Below, in pieces: positions 44,791 through 57,167 of a stretch of 64,000 nt of DNA (within the stretch, counting starts at the first letter, position 1; each line of letters begins with the position of its first letter). Source of the stretch: Lota lota (lineage: Eukaryota > Chordata > Actinopteri > Gadiformes > Lotidae); contig JACYXH010000091.1 in the NCBI GenBank assembly GCA_026745465.1, positions 2,794,001-2,858,000 of the forward strand, written 5' to 3'. Made by a program: the position numbers and the translations under genes. Under the pieces are notes generated by a model, which worked only from the letters and a program-made list of their open reading frames with translations, searched no databases and had not been told where the DNA came from.

Positions 44791-47742
44791 AACTATGACA
44801 ACTTTTACGGCGCCTCATTAAATTCTGAATACCTGAATAAGGGTGGAGATCAGCCTGGCTTATTCTCTGTGCATCATCAGGAGTTAGCTGCTCTCATGAA
44901 AAATCCATATAGAATATGCAAGATGTAGGCATGCAGAATCAAATATCAAATACCAGTCAAATATGTGTGCGTATACTGAAGTCTCTAATGTGTTATGTGG
45001 CTTTGGCAGACGGATTGTAAATGGCATTGTTGAGTCATTAAGTGGTAGATATGTTTATAGATGCTGTGCAGTCTGAAGTGAAATGGCTGTTTAACGTATG
45101 CTATGGCAGTTTATTACATCGTTGCCTTTTATATTGTCTACTTTCATGTGGTGGACGAAAGCTTTGTAGTAAGAAAGGAGGAAAGGAAGGAAAGGAAAGG
45201 AAAGGAAAATCTATAGTTAGCTATTATAGGAATTATAAGTGACACATTTGTATGTAATGTATATTGGGTTTAACTACAATAACTATTAAAATCACCAAAT
45301 CTATATGTCTCTACTCTCTAATGATCTTTCAAACCATATCAGTCAAATGCAGAGCCATATAACCACCTATGTACAGTATGTACTGCATATATTTATAGCT
45401 ACATTTCATGAAGTTTCAATTGTTAAGGCCAGACACTAATTGAATAAAGAGAAAATAAATTAAAGATCAGAAAAAAAGAGTTGGAAATAATTTGAGAGAA
45501 GATTCTTTATTTTTGTGCTGTACATGGTAAACAAGGGGAAAGAGTTTGTTTCTTGCTGGTGCGTTGCCCTCTATCATGGCCAGTCCTATAGCAGGTCTAA
45601 CCAAACTGTTTAAAACAATCGCCAGGCATCACCTTTTAAACAATCCCCCTGGCTTCCTATGCATTCTCTTTTTAATCTTCACATGCATTCAAATGATAAC
45701 TAGCTACTTCCACACTTTTGGTGTCATTTCACCATTTTTGGTTTAAAGCCTATAGTGGTGCCAACTACATACAGGCCTGTTTTACCGTATATCAACATGT
45801 GACAAAAGTGCTGTGTCAGATTTGTATCAATCCTCCTATTTAATCCCTTGTAACTGTGTCTGATAGGACCATGTCTGCTGACCTGACGGTGCTTAGTGTT
45901 ATGTCACACTGTACCTCCCCCTACCCCACTTATAGAGATGGTGGCTGTTGCCATTCTGACAGTTGGACAGAGCCAACTTTTGTTAAGAACTTCTTCTAGG
46001 CTGAGGTGTTGCTGAGCCTGCATTTCTTTACTATAGAACCACTGAGAGGATCTCCAGAGGATGTAGCAGTTTGAATGTTTCAATATATGCAATATTGTAT
46101 CAACTCTGTGTGTGTCCAACCATGACCTTGCCTAAGAAAGCCTCCCTCACATTCCAGTGCTTTCCATAAAGAACTTTCACAAACATTTCTCCTTACCCAT
46201 GTTTTTGTTCCCCTTCTCTGCAGGAATGCAAATATGATACTAACATTTACTCTCTTTTGAAAACAACAACACTTACTATTGGCCTCGACCAGGCAGTGGT
46301 GGCCGAGCAGATATGTGTTTATCTACTTGAGCTGGTTTATGCGTTATCTTCACAGACACTGTGTGCAGGTTTGTCGGGTGGAATGAGAAAGTCCGACCTA
46401 TCTCATTCATAAAGCATTTTTACCTTGTTTAAACAGGTTGGTCTCACTCAGATTAAACAATGTTGCAAGAGTGACCTGGCCAAGACAGGATATGAAAATA
46501 GTTCTATAGTACAAAGAATTGTCCTTTGTTTTTCTCTCATTTTTACTTTAATGACACATTCCTTAAGCTCCTTAATCTAAAATCCATCTGAAGCGTGTTC
46601 CGTGGTGAGGGAGCCATACATGTGCATGCCCTGGGTGAGTCCTATAGGCACAGACAGCAAAATAGTTGTTTGGACCTGGTGTGTGTCTGTGCTCCGTCAC
46701 AACTCCACACAAGGAGAATCAGGTTTGCTGAGAAGCATCGCTCCATGCAGCCAGAAGCATCAGACCATAACGCATGGCCTACTGCTCACTTGGCGATAAT
46801 GCTGTGGATACAAAAAGTGGATAAGTGACGAGCTTTGAAAGAAGGCTTCCTCGAATGTAAGCTGATTTGGTGGCTTTCTATTTATTTAACTTAAGACGGA
46901 ACCACACAAAGGCTGCTGTACTGGAGAGAGTGTAAAAAAGAAAAGACAGAACTATTAGAACAAACTATTTCAGTTTTTATTGCAACCACCGGTTGAAAAT
47001 GTTTTAGCATTCGTACCGAAGCAGTGTTTTCATCTTTTGTCATTACTGACTTGGCCAGCAAATGGCCTCTGGGCTGCCATGGCAACGTGGTTTCATAAAA
47101 CAGAGGATGAGGAGAGAAGCCGGGGACCCTTGGGCTCATTACGGTGTTGGGTATCCCCTTGTAATACCGTGATACAATGTGCTTGGCTAATGTCGGCCTG
47201 CCCTGCACTCAGTCTACCTTCTCTCCAGTAGAAGAAGTTCAAAAGAGTAAATCGACCTACTGAGGAAGGCAAATACCAGGATATCTTGTTAGCAGGATAA
47301 ATCATTTTCCCCCTTACAGACCTTATCTTTGGGCCTCGGCTGTCAAGCTACACGCCGGAGCTTTTCAAACGCGCACACGGTGTGTCTTGTCACAGTGTTC
47401 ACTTCTCAAGTCCTCGGTGTGGTGGATCTTGGGTGGATTTCTCTTGTGCGATGGGCATGCATTATGTGCTCTGATTGAGAGGGAATGAGTGCATGGGACG
47501 CCGGGGAAAACCAGGGAAATGTGTGCGTGCGCGTCTCTCACCCCGTGATGAACAGAATAGGAGCTGAAACTAAGTGCCGCGTCTCTGCTGAGCTTTAATC
47601 TTGGACACAGCAGCAGGTCGCGCCGATAATATTATACGAGGATCAGGGCGAGACGCCCGGTCGCACTCGTGCTGTTTATCAAAGGTGGAGAATGTAGAAC
47701 ACACACTCCCCTCCACTGAGGATTCTATGTAACATGGCGTTG

Positions 47743-47894
<152 letters not shown>

Positions 47895-48046
47895 ATCCGC
47901 TTGTGTCCTGTTTTGAGCAAACAGTATTTATGCTTGTGTAGGCATTCGATTTGTGTGCATGTGTGTTTTTGTGACAAATATGCATGTGTGTCTTTGTAAG
48001 AGTGTATGTATGTGCGTGGTTGTTCCTATCTACGCATATTTCATTT

Positions 48047-48088
<42 letters not shown>

Positions 48089-48390
48089 CGTTAACCTGAG
48101 GTTTCTAATCATGATCATCTCTGTGGTGGGTGATAAACATGACATGACATTCATCCTTGTTTTTACTTAGAAGTTGACAAGTTGATCCGCCCCACCCCGC
48201 CCCCCTTAGCCTAGAGCTATAGTCAGCATTGAGGTTAAGATAAGAGATTGGTACCAGCACGCTTTGGGGAAGAAACTGCTTCTGTCATCCCATTTCTCTC
48301 CATTGTCTCCCGCTGTCATCTTAAGTGATTATCTCTGCCTCTGTTCCCCCTCCCTTGTGTTGTCTTCTCAGCCCTACCTGAGCTCTCTCT

Positions 48391-48397
<7 letters not shown>

Positions 48398-48482
<85 letters not shown>
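48398..48482. repeat. (CT)n microsatellite
   Basis: This is an uninterrupted CT tract of about 85 bp in intron 8. Confidence 0.95.
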
Positions 48483-48486
<4 letters not shown>

Positions 48487-48584
48487 GCCTCCCTCTCTGT
48501 GTCTATGTTTCTGGCTCATTCTATCTGACAAAGTCACCAGACTCAAAGATTTGCCACTGCCGATGGCAGTAGACCTGGAGTTAG

Positions 48585-48700
48585 TCGCCAGGCACTGAAC
48601 TGTCACTGCCCACCGCTCTAGCGCTGCTGTTGATGGGTTCAATCCAGAGATCCCATTTCGTTTAACTTGTGCAATGACAAAAAAAATTGCTTTTCTTCTT
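48585..48700 (+). repeat. SINE-like repeat fragment
   Basis: CACTGCCCACCGCTCTAG, GATGGGTTCAATCCAGAGA, CCCATTTCGT and TTGTGCAATGACAAAAAA appear in the order known from a widespread fish SINE-associated tail (..GATGGGTTAAATGCAGAG..). Only the 3' part appears present. The assignment is from memory. Confidence 0.45.
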
Positions 48701-48780
48701 CCATATGTCACCCACACTGAGGTGGGAAGTGAATGTGATGGTAATAAATTGAAACACCACTTATCTCCCTTCTCTCCCGG

Positions 48781-48836
48781 CCTCCTCCTCCTCCTCCTCC
48801 TCCTCCTCCTCCTCCTCCTCCTCCTCCTCCTCCTCC
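48781..48836 (+). repeat. (CCT)n array forming the exon 9 pyrimidine tract
   Basis: About 18 CCT triplets lead into TGCTCCTCCAG, so the repeat serves as the polypyrimidine tract of the exon 9 acceptor. It is not translated in the normal transcript. The open frame that crosses it gives a poly-Leu stretch that is not part of NOS1AP. Confidence 0.93.
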
Positions 48837-48847
48837 TGCTCCTCCAG

Positions 48848-49013
48848 GTTCACCTGCTGAAGGACCAGCTGAGTGCGGAGGCCACGGCCCGGCTGGAGGC
48901 CCAGGCCCGGGTCCACCAGCTGCTGCTCCAGAACAAGGACCTGCTGCAGCACATCTCCCTGCTGGTCAAGCAGATCCAGGACCTTGAGGCCAACTTCACC
49001 GGAACCCACTGCA
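48848..49013 (+). CDS. nos1ap: NOS1AP coding exon 9 (coiled coil)
   Basis: This exon encodes 55 residues plus one base (166 nt, phase 0 to phase 1): [37 protein letters not shown] and on to [11 protein letters not shown]. Leu/Ile/Val recur at heptad a/d positions, as in the human coiled coil [19 protein letters not shown]. The last base A joins TG of the next exon to make Met, matching human N-A-M-G-S-Q-D-S. The acceptor is GCTCCTCCAG and the donor is GTGAGT at 49014. The phase-1 donor is also compatible with the downstream C1orf226-like acceptor. Confidence 0.96.
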
Positions 49014-50118
49014 GTGAGTGATGGTCACAAGCTCTCTGATTTCCACCTCGGTTTTAATTAAATACATGTATATATATATTTGATATTAATATCTAGATGT
49101 TGAGTATTTCGTAATGGCAGCCCTTACGTCGATTCATTAGTGCCAAGGTTGTGTGAATATAATATGAATATAATGAATATGAATATAATGAATATAATAA
49201 ATGCCTACGGAATGATCATGAATGTGTAATCTGCTGGCGTTTGTCTCCATGTACCATGGTATTACAGGGCATTACGCCATCAGGACCACTGGTTGTAGAG
49301 AGAAGGCCAAATGGGGATTCAGGGTCTTGCATCTCCAGTCAATGGCGGCTGCAGTGGGAATAGCCTCTGATCAATAACCGGTAGAGCTTGATTAAAAATG
49401 CTGATCATTTCATTAGATCAGCCTGACTGCCACGATTGACTGGTCTTAGTTCATTTGACTCAGGACAGTCAGTGATCTTGTTTACCGCATTCTAAACAAA
49501 TAAAAGTTCAATGACACAAATAAAAAAAAAGGCTTTCCTCCCAGTGACTTTTACAGCACTGTTTGACCATAAACCTGTGTATGCTGTACTTACATGCGGG
49601 TGGCGCTGATATAAACACATTGGGACTTGTTGCCCCAAACAGAAGCAGTGTGACTAGCAGACTAATAGCTCAGTGTATCAGCAACATGGGGGAGGAACAG
49701 TGTTAATGTCAGGTGTAGGGTATCACCTGCCTTCGTGCATTTTGTTGAAGGTGTTTCTCTCCAGAGATTTTTCATTTCATTATATTACTCAAAAGTACTT
49801 CAATGCATTATGAATGCCTTGACTCTGATTTACTTTACCTTACAATGGTGAAACTGGCAATATGTTCGTTTTTATATTCAGTAGGCTATATCATATTATA
49901 TTATGAATGCCAATATACTCCCGGTATACTTGGTATTCCTTTTTCATTTTCATTTCACTGTAATGTGAATACATAATGCTGACAATCCTTTCTTTCTGTC
50001 TTTCTTGCTCTTTATTTCTCTCGTTATTTCTTTCTCTTTCGTACTCTCAATGTATTTTCTTTCCTTCTTCATTTCTTGAGTTTTATCTTTCTTTCTCCCT
50101 TTTCATTCTTTCTTTCTC

Positions 50119-50153
<35 letters not shown>

Positions 50154-50218
50154 CTCTTTTCATTCTTTCTTTCTTTCTCTTTTTGTCCCCCCCCCCCCCC
50201 CCCCCCCCCCTTCACCAG
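49014..50218 (+). other. nos1ap: NOS1AP intron 9
   Basis: This 1.2-kb intron holds an AT-rich (GAATATAAT)n patch near 49155-49200. It ends in TTTC repeats (about 49980-50186) and a C24 run, followed by TTCACCAG at the exon 10 boundary. No gene is seen. Confidence 0.88.
50108..50210 (+). repeat. (TTTC)n plus C24 at the exon 10 acceptor
   Basis: TTTC/CTTT repeats lead into 24 consecutive C residues (50187-50210), then TTCACCAG. The whole stretch acts as the polypyrimidine tract. Confidence 0.95.
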
Positions 50219-50850
50219 TGGGGTCCCAGGACAGCCTTCTGGAGATCACCTTCCGCTCCAGTGGGGTCCCGGTGCTCTGCGACCCCACCACGCCCAAGCC
50301 AGAGGGCCGCGCCAACGGAGAGGCCCCCCGCCCCGACGCCTTCTCCCCGCCGGCCGCCGCTCTCGGGAGCCCCCTAGGTAGGGACCCGTCCCGTCTCCTT
50401 AAGATGGACCGCTTTCGCTTTTTCCCGGGCCCCCCGGGGGGCCCCACGCCGCCCCCTCGGCCGCCGCCCCTGAGCCCCCCGCCTTGGCTCAACGTGGCGG
50501 TAGGTGAAGAGTGGCGCGGCTTTGTCCCGCCACCCCCTCCTCCGCGACAGAGCAGGGGCGAGGAGGAGCCCCCGGCTGCCCTCCGCACAACGTCCCGGGA
50601 CGTCCCGGACGTCGCCCGCTTCCGCGAGTCGGGCATTGCCTCTGAGTGCGAAGATTCGAACACGGACGACAGTGAGGAGGAGGAGGAGGAGGAGGAGGAG
50701 GAGGAGGAGAAGGAGGGGGGTGGGGGGGGAGAGAGGGGGGAGGGAATGGAGGTCTACGGGTGGGGGACGGATGTGGAGACACTGAGGCTGCTGAACGTTC
50801 TCAACAGGCAAGCCGTCCCCGACTGCCTGGGAGAAGAGATAGCCGTATAA
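50219..50850 (+). CDS. nos1ap: NOS1AP last coding exon 10 (nNOS-binding region, PDZ ligand)
   Basis: TG completes a Met codon. Then 209 residues follow, ending E-E-I-A-V and TAA at 50848. G-S-Q-D-S-L-L-E-I-T-F-R-S and P-V-L-C-D-P-T-T-P-K-P-E match human NOS1AP, as do R-F-R-E-S-G-I-A-S-E and L-L-N-V-L-N-R-Q. The C-terminal E-I-A-V is the PDZ ligand for neuronal nitric oxide synthase. An internal K-M-D-R-F-R-F-F (50401-50424) aligns with human K-L-E-C-F-R-F-L, where an E-x-F motif is reported to bind the nNOS PDZ domain. Relative to human, the exon is expanded by a Pro/Gly-rich segment (about 50425-50560) and a run of 12 Glu encoded by GAG (50674-50709), followed by a Gly-rich stretch. GC content is far above that of the introns. 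Confidence 0.96.
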
Positions 50851-51250
50851 TACACACACACACACGTAGACCACCCACTTGTTCTCGTCACTTGATCACG
50901 TCTGCATCACACCCGGATCCATCACTATTTTCGCTAACGGGAAAAACAATGATGTAGTATTGGTTTTCTGCAACTTAATCTCCTCGACCTTTAAGTATGT
51001 ATTGCCAAGACAATGAATATAGCACATGGTGAAGACATTATAAGCTTATCGTTATCGTTTTTTAAAGTTGCGCGTAAAAAGGTTGCTAGTGGTGAGTCTT
51101 TCACCACTATCTCTTTCGCCACTATCTATCAATGACAAGAACGTGCAAGGGGGCTGACATAGAACATTAAAGGCTGAGCATGTTAGCGATTTTTGTAGTT
51201 GTCTTTATTTATTTTTCAAAACAGTAAAATAAATTACCGGTTCATAATCG
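50851..51250 (+). other. nos1ap: Probable NOS1AP 3' UTR with a candidate poly(A) signal
   Basis: Sequence after the stop codon has no open frame of note. The first canonical AATAAA noticed is at 51228-51233, with a variant ATTAAA near 51174. The true 3' end may lie further downstream, since vertebrate NOS1AP 3' UTRs are long. The end coordinate is approximate. Confidence 0.4.
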
Positions 51251-52754
51251 ACTTATAAATACAAATATCCAGGTCGCAAAGGCAGTTTGGGCATTTTACA
51301 TAGTATTAGGCAATAAGTCTTGTTCCGCTATTGAGTTTTCCATAGTCTGACGAGACCGGTTGATCCGAAACCCTTTTTTGGGCAGATGGACAAATGACGG
51401 CGGTCTTGGGTGGTCTATTAGCACTGCATTTTAGCACTGATAGCTTTTAGTTGTCTTTGTCTCATTGTTTAAGCTACTAGGACGAAGAAGAGTAAAAACA
51501 CCTTCGTTCACCATGAGAACGTTTCTCAGGAGAAACACTTTCAGCTTCTTTCAGCATCTTTAGAATTTGCCACTCAACTACATACTGAAAGACTGGCTTT
51601 CTTTAGCATTCCTTTCTTCTTTTCTTTCTTATTTTCTTTCTTCCTTTTAACCTAGTTGACTTTTCATTCTGTTCTGTACAACTGTGCTCACACATGCGCA
51701 ATATTCCTTTTGGTAAAGCAAACACTTGAGATATCTTGATGAACCATTTGTTTCTCATGTTTTCACAAAGACTCTTTTGTCTGAACAAAACTGTCACTCT
51801 TTGCTGAGAGTTTACCATTAAACAAATTTTTTTCTTGGAAATGTCAATTTCAGGATTTTTCTTTTTGCTTTTTCAGCTCGCCAAATTCAGATGGTTAGCA
51901 TTGTTAGAATTTCTTGTTAATGTATTCGCTTGAACTTCCAATGCTAACAATGCTGCTAGCATATGTTTTCCTCTTTCATCAAAGGATTATCCTTTACTCC
52001 ATACTCTCATCAAATATGTGCATATTTTATGTAGTATGAGAAAAAGCTAAATCATCTATTATTCTATCTCTCAAGTCTCTTTGAATTGGGTGGCGTGTGC
52101 ATGCACTAGCCTACAGCATAACAATAGACCTTGCACGTGATGTCATCGTAACTCCGCCCACTTTTCCAAACTGTATGGGAGGAGGGCGGTATATTGGGGT
52201 TTACGGTCTTATGTTTCTGTATCAGTGTTTTTTATCACAGGCTTAACTCATCTAATACCTTTTCCTTACATGTATTTGCAGTTCTATTGAAGCCGTTTAC
52301 TGTGTTGATCTAACCGTTTGTCAACCTTGAGTTCTGAATTTGGCTCCCCATAGTAAAATCAGGATTATATACACACACTTGTACATAATGATGTAGATTA
52401 ATGTTTCCTTAGTGGTTAAACTGTAAGTTTCTTCTATCTTTTATATATAAAAGAGGGCCAAGGTCTATGACTGGGTTTCTTTTCAAGAGAGGAGTAATAT
52501 TTTATTTTAATGAAAGACTATTTTTGGGAGTGACACTATGCTCTATACCACTATATAAATCGAACTACAAATACTGAAATGCTTCGGTTTACCTTTCTGC
52601 AAGGCCAACGTAGCTTTGCTTATTCCCCCCCCACTCCCCCTCAAAGCAGACTTTTATCTGCAGCCTCTTTTCTCTTTCTTTCTCTGTCTGTTGTCCCTGT
52701 CTGAATCTTTTGTGACAAGCGTGTGTGTGCGCGTGTGTGCGTGTGTATGTGTGT

Positions 52755-52915
<161 letters not shown>

Positions 52916-53275
52916 GGCCTGACAGTATAATTTAGGTTAAGCTGGAGATGAGTCGGCATCCTATTGAAACACTTGTTCGGTTATTTTCATTCACCCGAAT
53001 TAACAAAACAAACTCACTCCAAGCGAGAGTCAGGGAGGAACAGCGGCCCCCGCGCTTTGAGGAAACAAAAACACACCCAGTCGTCTCCATGGGCAGAAAA
53101 CACACAGTATTGTTGAAAAGCATTTGGTTCGTTTCGCCAAGAAGGACCCAGAATGTTCAGGCTGATGAGCTCCACCATCTCAGTCTTCAATCATGTTATA
53201 AGTTTCCATATTTATGGTTGGAGAAATTGATGAGAGCAAAGAGGCATATCGATAGAATCTCAGAAAACACCTTGT

Positions 53276-53890
53276 TAATCCAATATTGTCATATATTATA
53301 GTCTGGATATAGGGCACTATGTTTTGAATGCCAGTGTTGCTTTCTTGTCTTCAGACAGAGATACACAAACATAGCAGAATACTACCAGGGTAGGGTGTGT
53401 GTTTTGGAGCTAAAATGATTCAACTGTTACTCTAGTTATCGACCAAAATCTCCAACCTGAAATGTGAAGTACAAAAATCCAAACAAACCTTGAACCATGC
53501 AGATTAATTGAAACAACGACTTGGTTTCTATATAGTAAACTTAATATCATATAACCCTGTCATAAAGCTGGAGCAGTTCTGCATCCAGAGTTCAACTCTT
53601 GTCAGAGGGGAGGGGGGGTGACGTTGAAAGGCTGTGCTATTCTGAAGGGGGGTGCTCTGTTTTGTCACCCTGTGTCCACAGCAAGGGTGCCAGCCATTAA
53701 AAGTAAAGGAGCTTAGAGAGGTACACGGCATTTTATATCTGGAAAGCCTCTTCACACCTAATGATCTCACCTTGTCTCTCTATCTCTAGACTGGCCACAC
53801 AGACACACACACACACACACACACGCCTAGAAGCGCACAGATATCAATATGTACACATAGGGATACCCATAAACCAACCTACTGATTATC
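53276..53890. repeat. 650-bp dispersed repeat, copy 2
   Basis: This is nearly identical to 38734-39355 in the same orientation, with a shorter internal CA tract and small differences in the G-rich part. Weak homology resumes at 54416-54465 after an insertion. Confidence 0.9.
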
Positions 53891-53895
53891 AACCA

Positions 53896-54412
53896 CAGCC
53901 TTTCCCAAACCTAGGGTCGGGACCCAAAATGGGTCACAGACCCGTTTTTATTGAGTCGCAAATTGGCAGAGTAGGATACATATCAATGCTATGATATGTT
54001 CATTATTTGTTCCTAATTAAAATAGAAGAAGAGCGTTCTTTATTGCTACTCTGGTCTGTTCTGCTCTGTTGCTGTGTGCAGGGCTGTTTACCTGTGTCTG
54101 TTAGTTGGTGACTAGTGTGTTGCTAGCTTAGGGTATTGCCTTACTGCTTAAATTAATTGTGCAAGTTCGTTTGTCAGGTGGTGAGTAACTTGACATTGCA
54201 CTTTTTGCTGTGATGTTCTTTTAGAATGAAATAAATACATTTCACATACATATTTAATGAGTGGTTTGTTATGTTATTTATCAGTAGTGACATCAATAGT
54301 AACGTATCAGTACAAACATTTAATTAACAGTAGTTAAATGTTATGGCAATTCATGATACAATATTCCCAAATTTCTCTTGGGTCTCGAGCTGAAAAGGTT
54401 TGGGAACCCCTA
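53896..54412. mobile_element. hAT-like non-autonomous element inserted in repeat copy 2
   Basis: The left end CAGCCTTTCCCAAACCTAGG and the right end GGTTTGGGAACCCCTA are imperfect inverted repeats. Their sequence (TTCCCAAACC..GGGACCC) is typical of hAT/Charlie-like termini as remembered. The segment is absent from copy 1, where flanking homology is continuous. There is no transposase open frame, and no clear 8-bp target duplication could be read because the flanks have diverged. Confidence 0.7.
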
Positions 54413-55565
54413 ATATAATCTCATTTAAACTGCACCACTTCTTAGAGGATCTTCCAGCTCTCAATTCCCAGAGTCAATTAATCCTGCATAACAGGACTAT
54501 CTGGGGCCCATCATTCCTGCTGCCCAGAGTCAGTGTTTTGTGACGGAGCCGTTTGGTGCTTGCTATTGATCGGCGAACGCCTGGCCACCCTCACCAGTCA
54601 CCCCTCCGTACTTCTGTGACCCGGGGTTAACAGTTTGGACTGCGGGGGCGGCGATCGATGGGGCTGTGGAAGAGTTCAGCCTGCCAACCCGAGTGGGATG
54701 GTGCGCTCTTGAAATATGTATCAATATACCTTGTGGTACTACTCACACAGAGTGAAACCAAAAGTGAAACTTGAAACAACAATGTAACTCTTTACAAACC
54801 AATTACGGGTTTATTCGAGATGTTAAATATAAAAGTTACGAAACAGATCATTTTCAACTGCGTTGATAATTTACTACACTGGATTGCATACGATGGATGC
54901 AATCACTACGTGTCACAATTGGACACAATGACGCGAGCGAGCTAGCTAAAATTAGCCATCCGAAATGGGGAGTTATACGGTTTTACACACTTGAAGGTAA
55001 AAAAAAACACATTCACAGATGCATAGGTATTCACAGAACGTCAGCCCAGGAGAAAGACGTTATCCGAGGTTGTGTAGTTCATGAATTCAAGGAGTTGGCG
55101 GTTAACACATATGCACACACACAAAAATCCTTCACTGTTGAAATTGATGACCTTGGGACGAAGAGACGCCTTTTGAAAGCCAAGCTATTGGTCATCTGAC
55201 CTGAAGCGATGATGAGGAGAGCGAATCGTGTCTTGGCCGAACAAGTAGACCTGGATTGCACAAGGCTTGGAGTGTGTGTGTGTGTGCGTGTGAGCGTGTG
55301 TGTGTGTGTGTGTGCCTGTGTGTGTATGTGTGCTGCCCTCAGCGGGTGTACTGATAGGTCAGCCTCTGAACCTCAACCTCCTCTCCCCGCTTAAAGGAGA
55401 ACAACTCCAGAAACTTCGATTTCCTGAATTCCTTTTTCTTTCTGGGGTCACTCGCAGTGTTGCAACGTCACATGATACAACTTTTTATCTGTTGTACACA
55501 GGGCCTCACATTTCCCCTACAGTACAGAAACTGTGGAAACTAACAGGAAAACATTTCATCTCAAG

Positions 55566-55628
55566 TCCACCACCACAGTGACCCAATGTAGGTCACTGTG
55601 ACCCAATGTAGGTCACTGTGGTGGTGGA
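55566..55628. repeat. 18-bp-stem inverted repeat with nested 20-bp tandem repeat
   Basis: TCCACCACCACAGTGACC (55566-55583) is perfectly inverted at 55611-55628. Between them the unit GGTCACTGTGACCCAATGTA, itself containing the palindrome GGTCAC-T-GTGACC, makes a second, nested hairpin. Confidence 0.9.
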
Positions 55629-56392
55629 ATGGGACTACGATGTGGCAAAAACAACTATAGATGGAATATCCATTGCATGACCAAGCCTTTGATGATGATA
55701 TGAATGAAGACGCAGATGAAATAGCTGACCCTCTGTCGCTTCTTTTCCCTCTGTCGCTTCCATCCTTCTATTGTGTATATCAAGTCCTCCCTGGATTTTA
55801 TATCTGTCATTTTTTCCTTTCCGCGTCCTCTGTCTGTGTCCTTCCATGTGTCCTTCTCAATCCATCCTCTATGTCTGCTTCTGCTGCCTTATTGTCTCTT
55901 CCAACTGTCTTTGGTGCTCTTTAACTTCCCCAAAGACCCCCGCCTATGTGTGACGGACGTTCTTCAGAAGGAGGATGAATGCCCAAACTACCCTTTCCGT
56001 TTTAGACGAGAATGTAACTAAATGTTAAAACGACTGGCGGTCTGAATCAGTCAAATGGCTTGTATTCCATGTCTGTCCTGTGATTTCCATGGGTACAATA
56101 TCCGTACTGATAACTATGTCTGCAGCGCTGTGCCGAATAAGCCTAAGCCATTAGTTTAGCTTTTAGAGAGCATACATCAATATGATGTATGAAAGCAAAT
56201 CTCCCAGAGAATAGTTGTTAGCATCTGCTCTCCAGAGGAACGGCATGATGGAGGGATGAGGCGGATAGATGGATGGTAACCTTCACTAGGACACCTACCG
56301 TCCTGTAATTCCTTCAAGACAAACACAAAGATGTTGTTCTTGAGGCTCGCTTGTAATTAAAAGAAAACATGTATCATACACTTGCATGGTCT

Positions 56393-56395
<3 letters not shown>

Positions 56396-56460
<65 letters not shown>

Positions 56461-56860
56461 ACACCAGTGGTACCAACTTTAATTTCAACCAGGCAAGAAG
56501 ACAGTCTTTTGATTGTTTTGGATATTTTTGGAGCTCTCAAAGCATAAAGCATTGTTGGTCTCTCTATCATTGACACTCTCTCTCTCTCGCTTGCTCGCTC
56601 ACTCTCACTCTTACTCTCACTCTCTCATTTTCACTCTCTCACATTGTTGCTCTCTCTCATTGTCACTCTCTCTTATGGTCACTCTCATTGTCTCTCATTT
56701 TCACACTCTCCCTTTCATTTTCTCTCTCTCTCATTGTCACTCTCTCTCTCATTGTCACTGTCACTGATGTGATGAGTCAATAATGATTAGTATCAGACAC
56801 TGAGGGACAGAGTAAGGATAGTCTGCCGTCAGTCAAATGACAGCCTTACGACATGTCCAT

Positions 56861-56901
<41 letters not shown>

Positions 56902-57105
56902 AACACATACATACACGCGTTCGGCCCCATCTCAATCCTACCTCTTTCCTTCATTCATGACGTAATGAGCCCCTGTCTAAACATGTTTCTCTGTCTGTGC
57001 TGTCTCTCTCTGACTGTGCATGGCTGTCTTTCCCTGGCTGTCTGTTCATATGTGTAGCAATTAAGAACAATTCAAGCCCCAGCTCTCATTTCAAACAACT
57101 GACAG

Positions 57106-57165
<60 letters not shown>

Positions 57166-57167
57166 GT
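56396..57167. repeat. Group of CA, CTCT/TCAC and TG microsatellites
   Basis: CA tracts lie at 56396-56457 and 56866-56899. A CTCTCATTGTCACT-type imperfect array lies at about 56572-56765, and a TG tract at 57109-57167. Confidence 0.9.

Noticed and set aside
48674..49021. Open frame giving poly-Leu followed by the exon 9 sequence as one protein
   Set aside because: The Leu run is the untranslated (CCT)n acceptor tract; a good CTCCTCCAG acceptor separates it from the exon.
50160..50874. Overlapping minus-strand and alternative + frames in the last NOS1AP exon (Arg-rich, Pro-rich)
   Set aside because: They are GC-rich shadow frames of the real coding exon, which is identified by its match to NOS1AP and its E-I-A-V terminus.
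54897..55199. 100-codon + strand open frame downstream of NOS1AP
   Set aside because: No recognisable domain or splice context; it may be an old repeat fragment. It stays unassigned.
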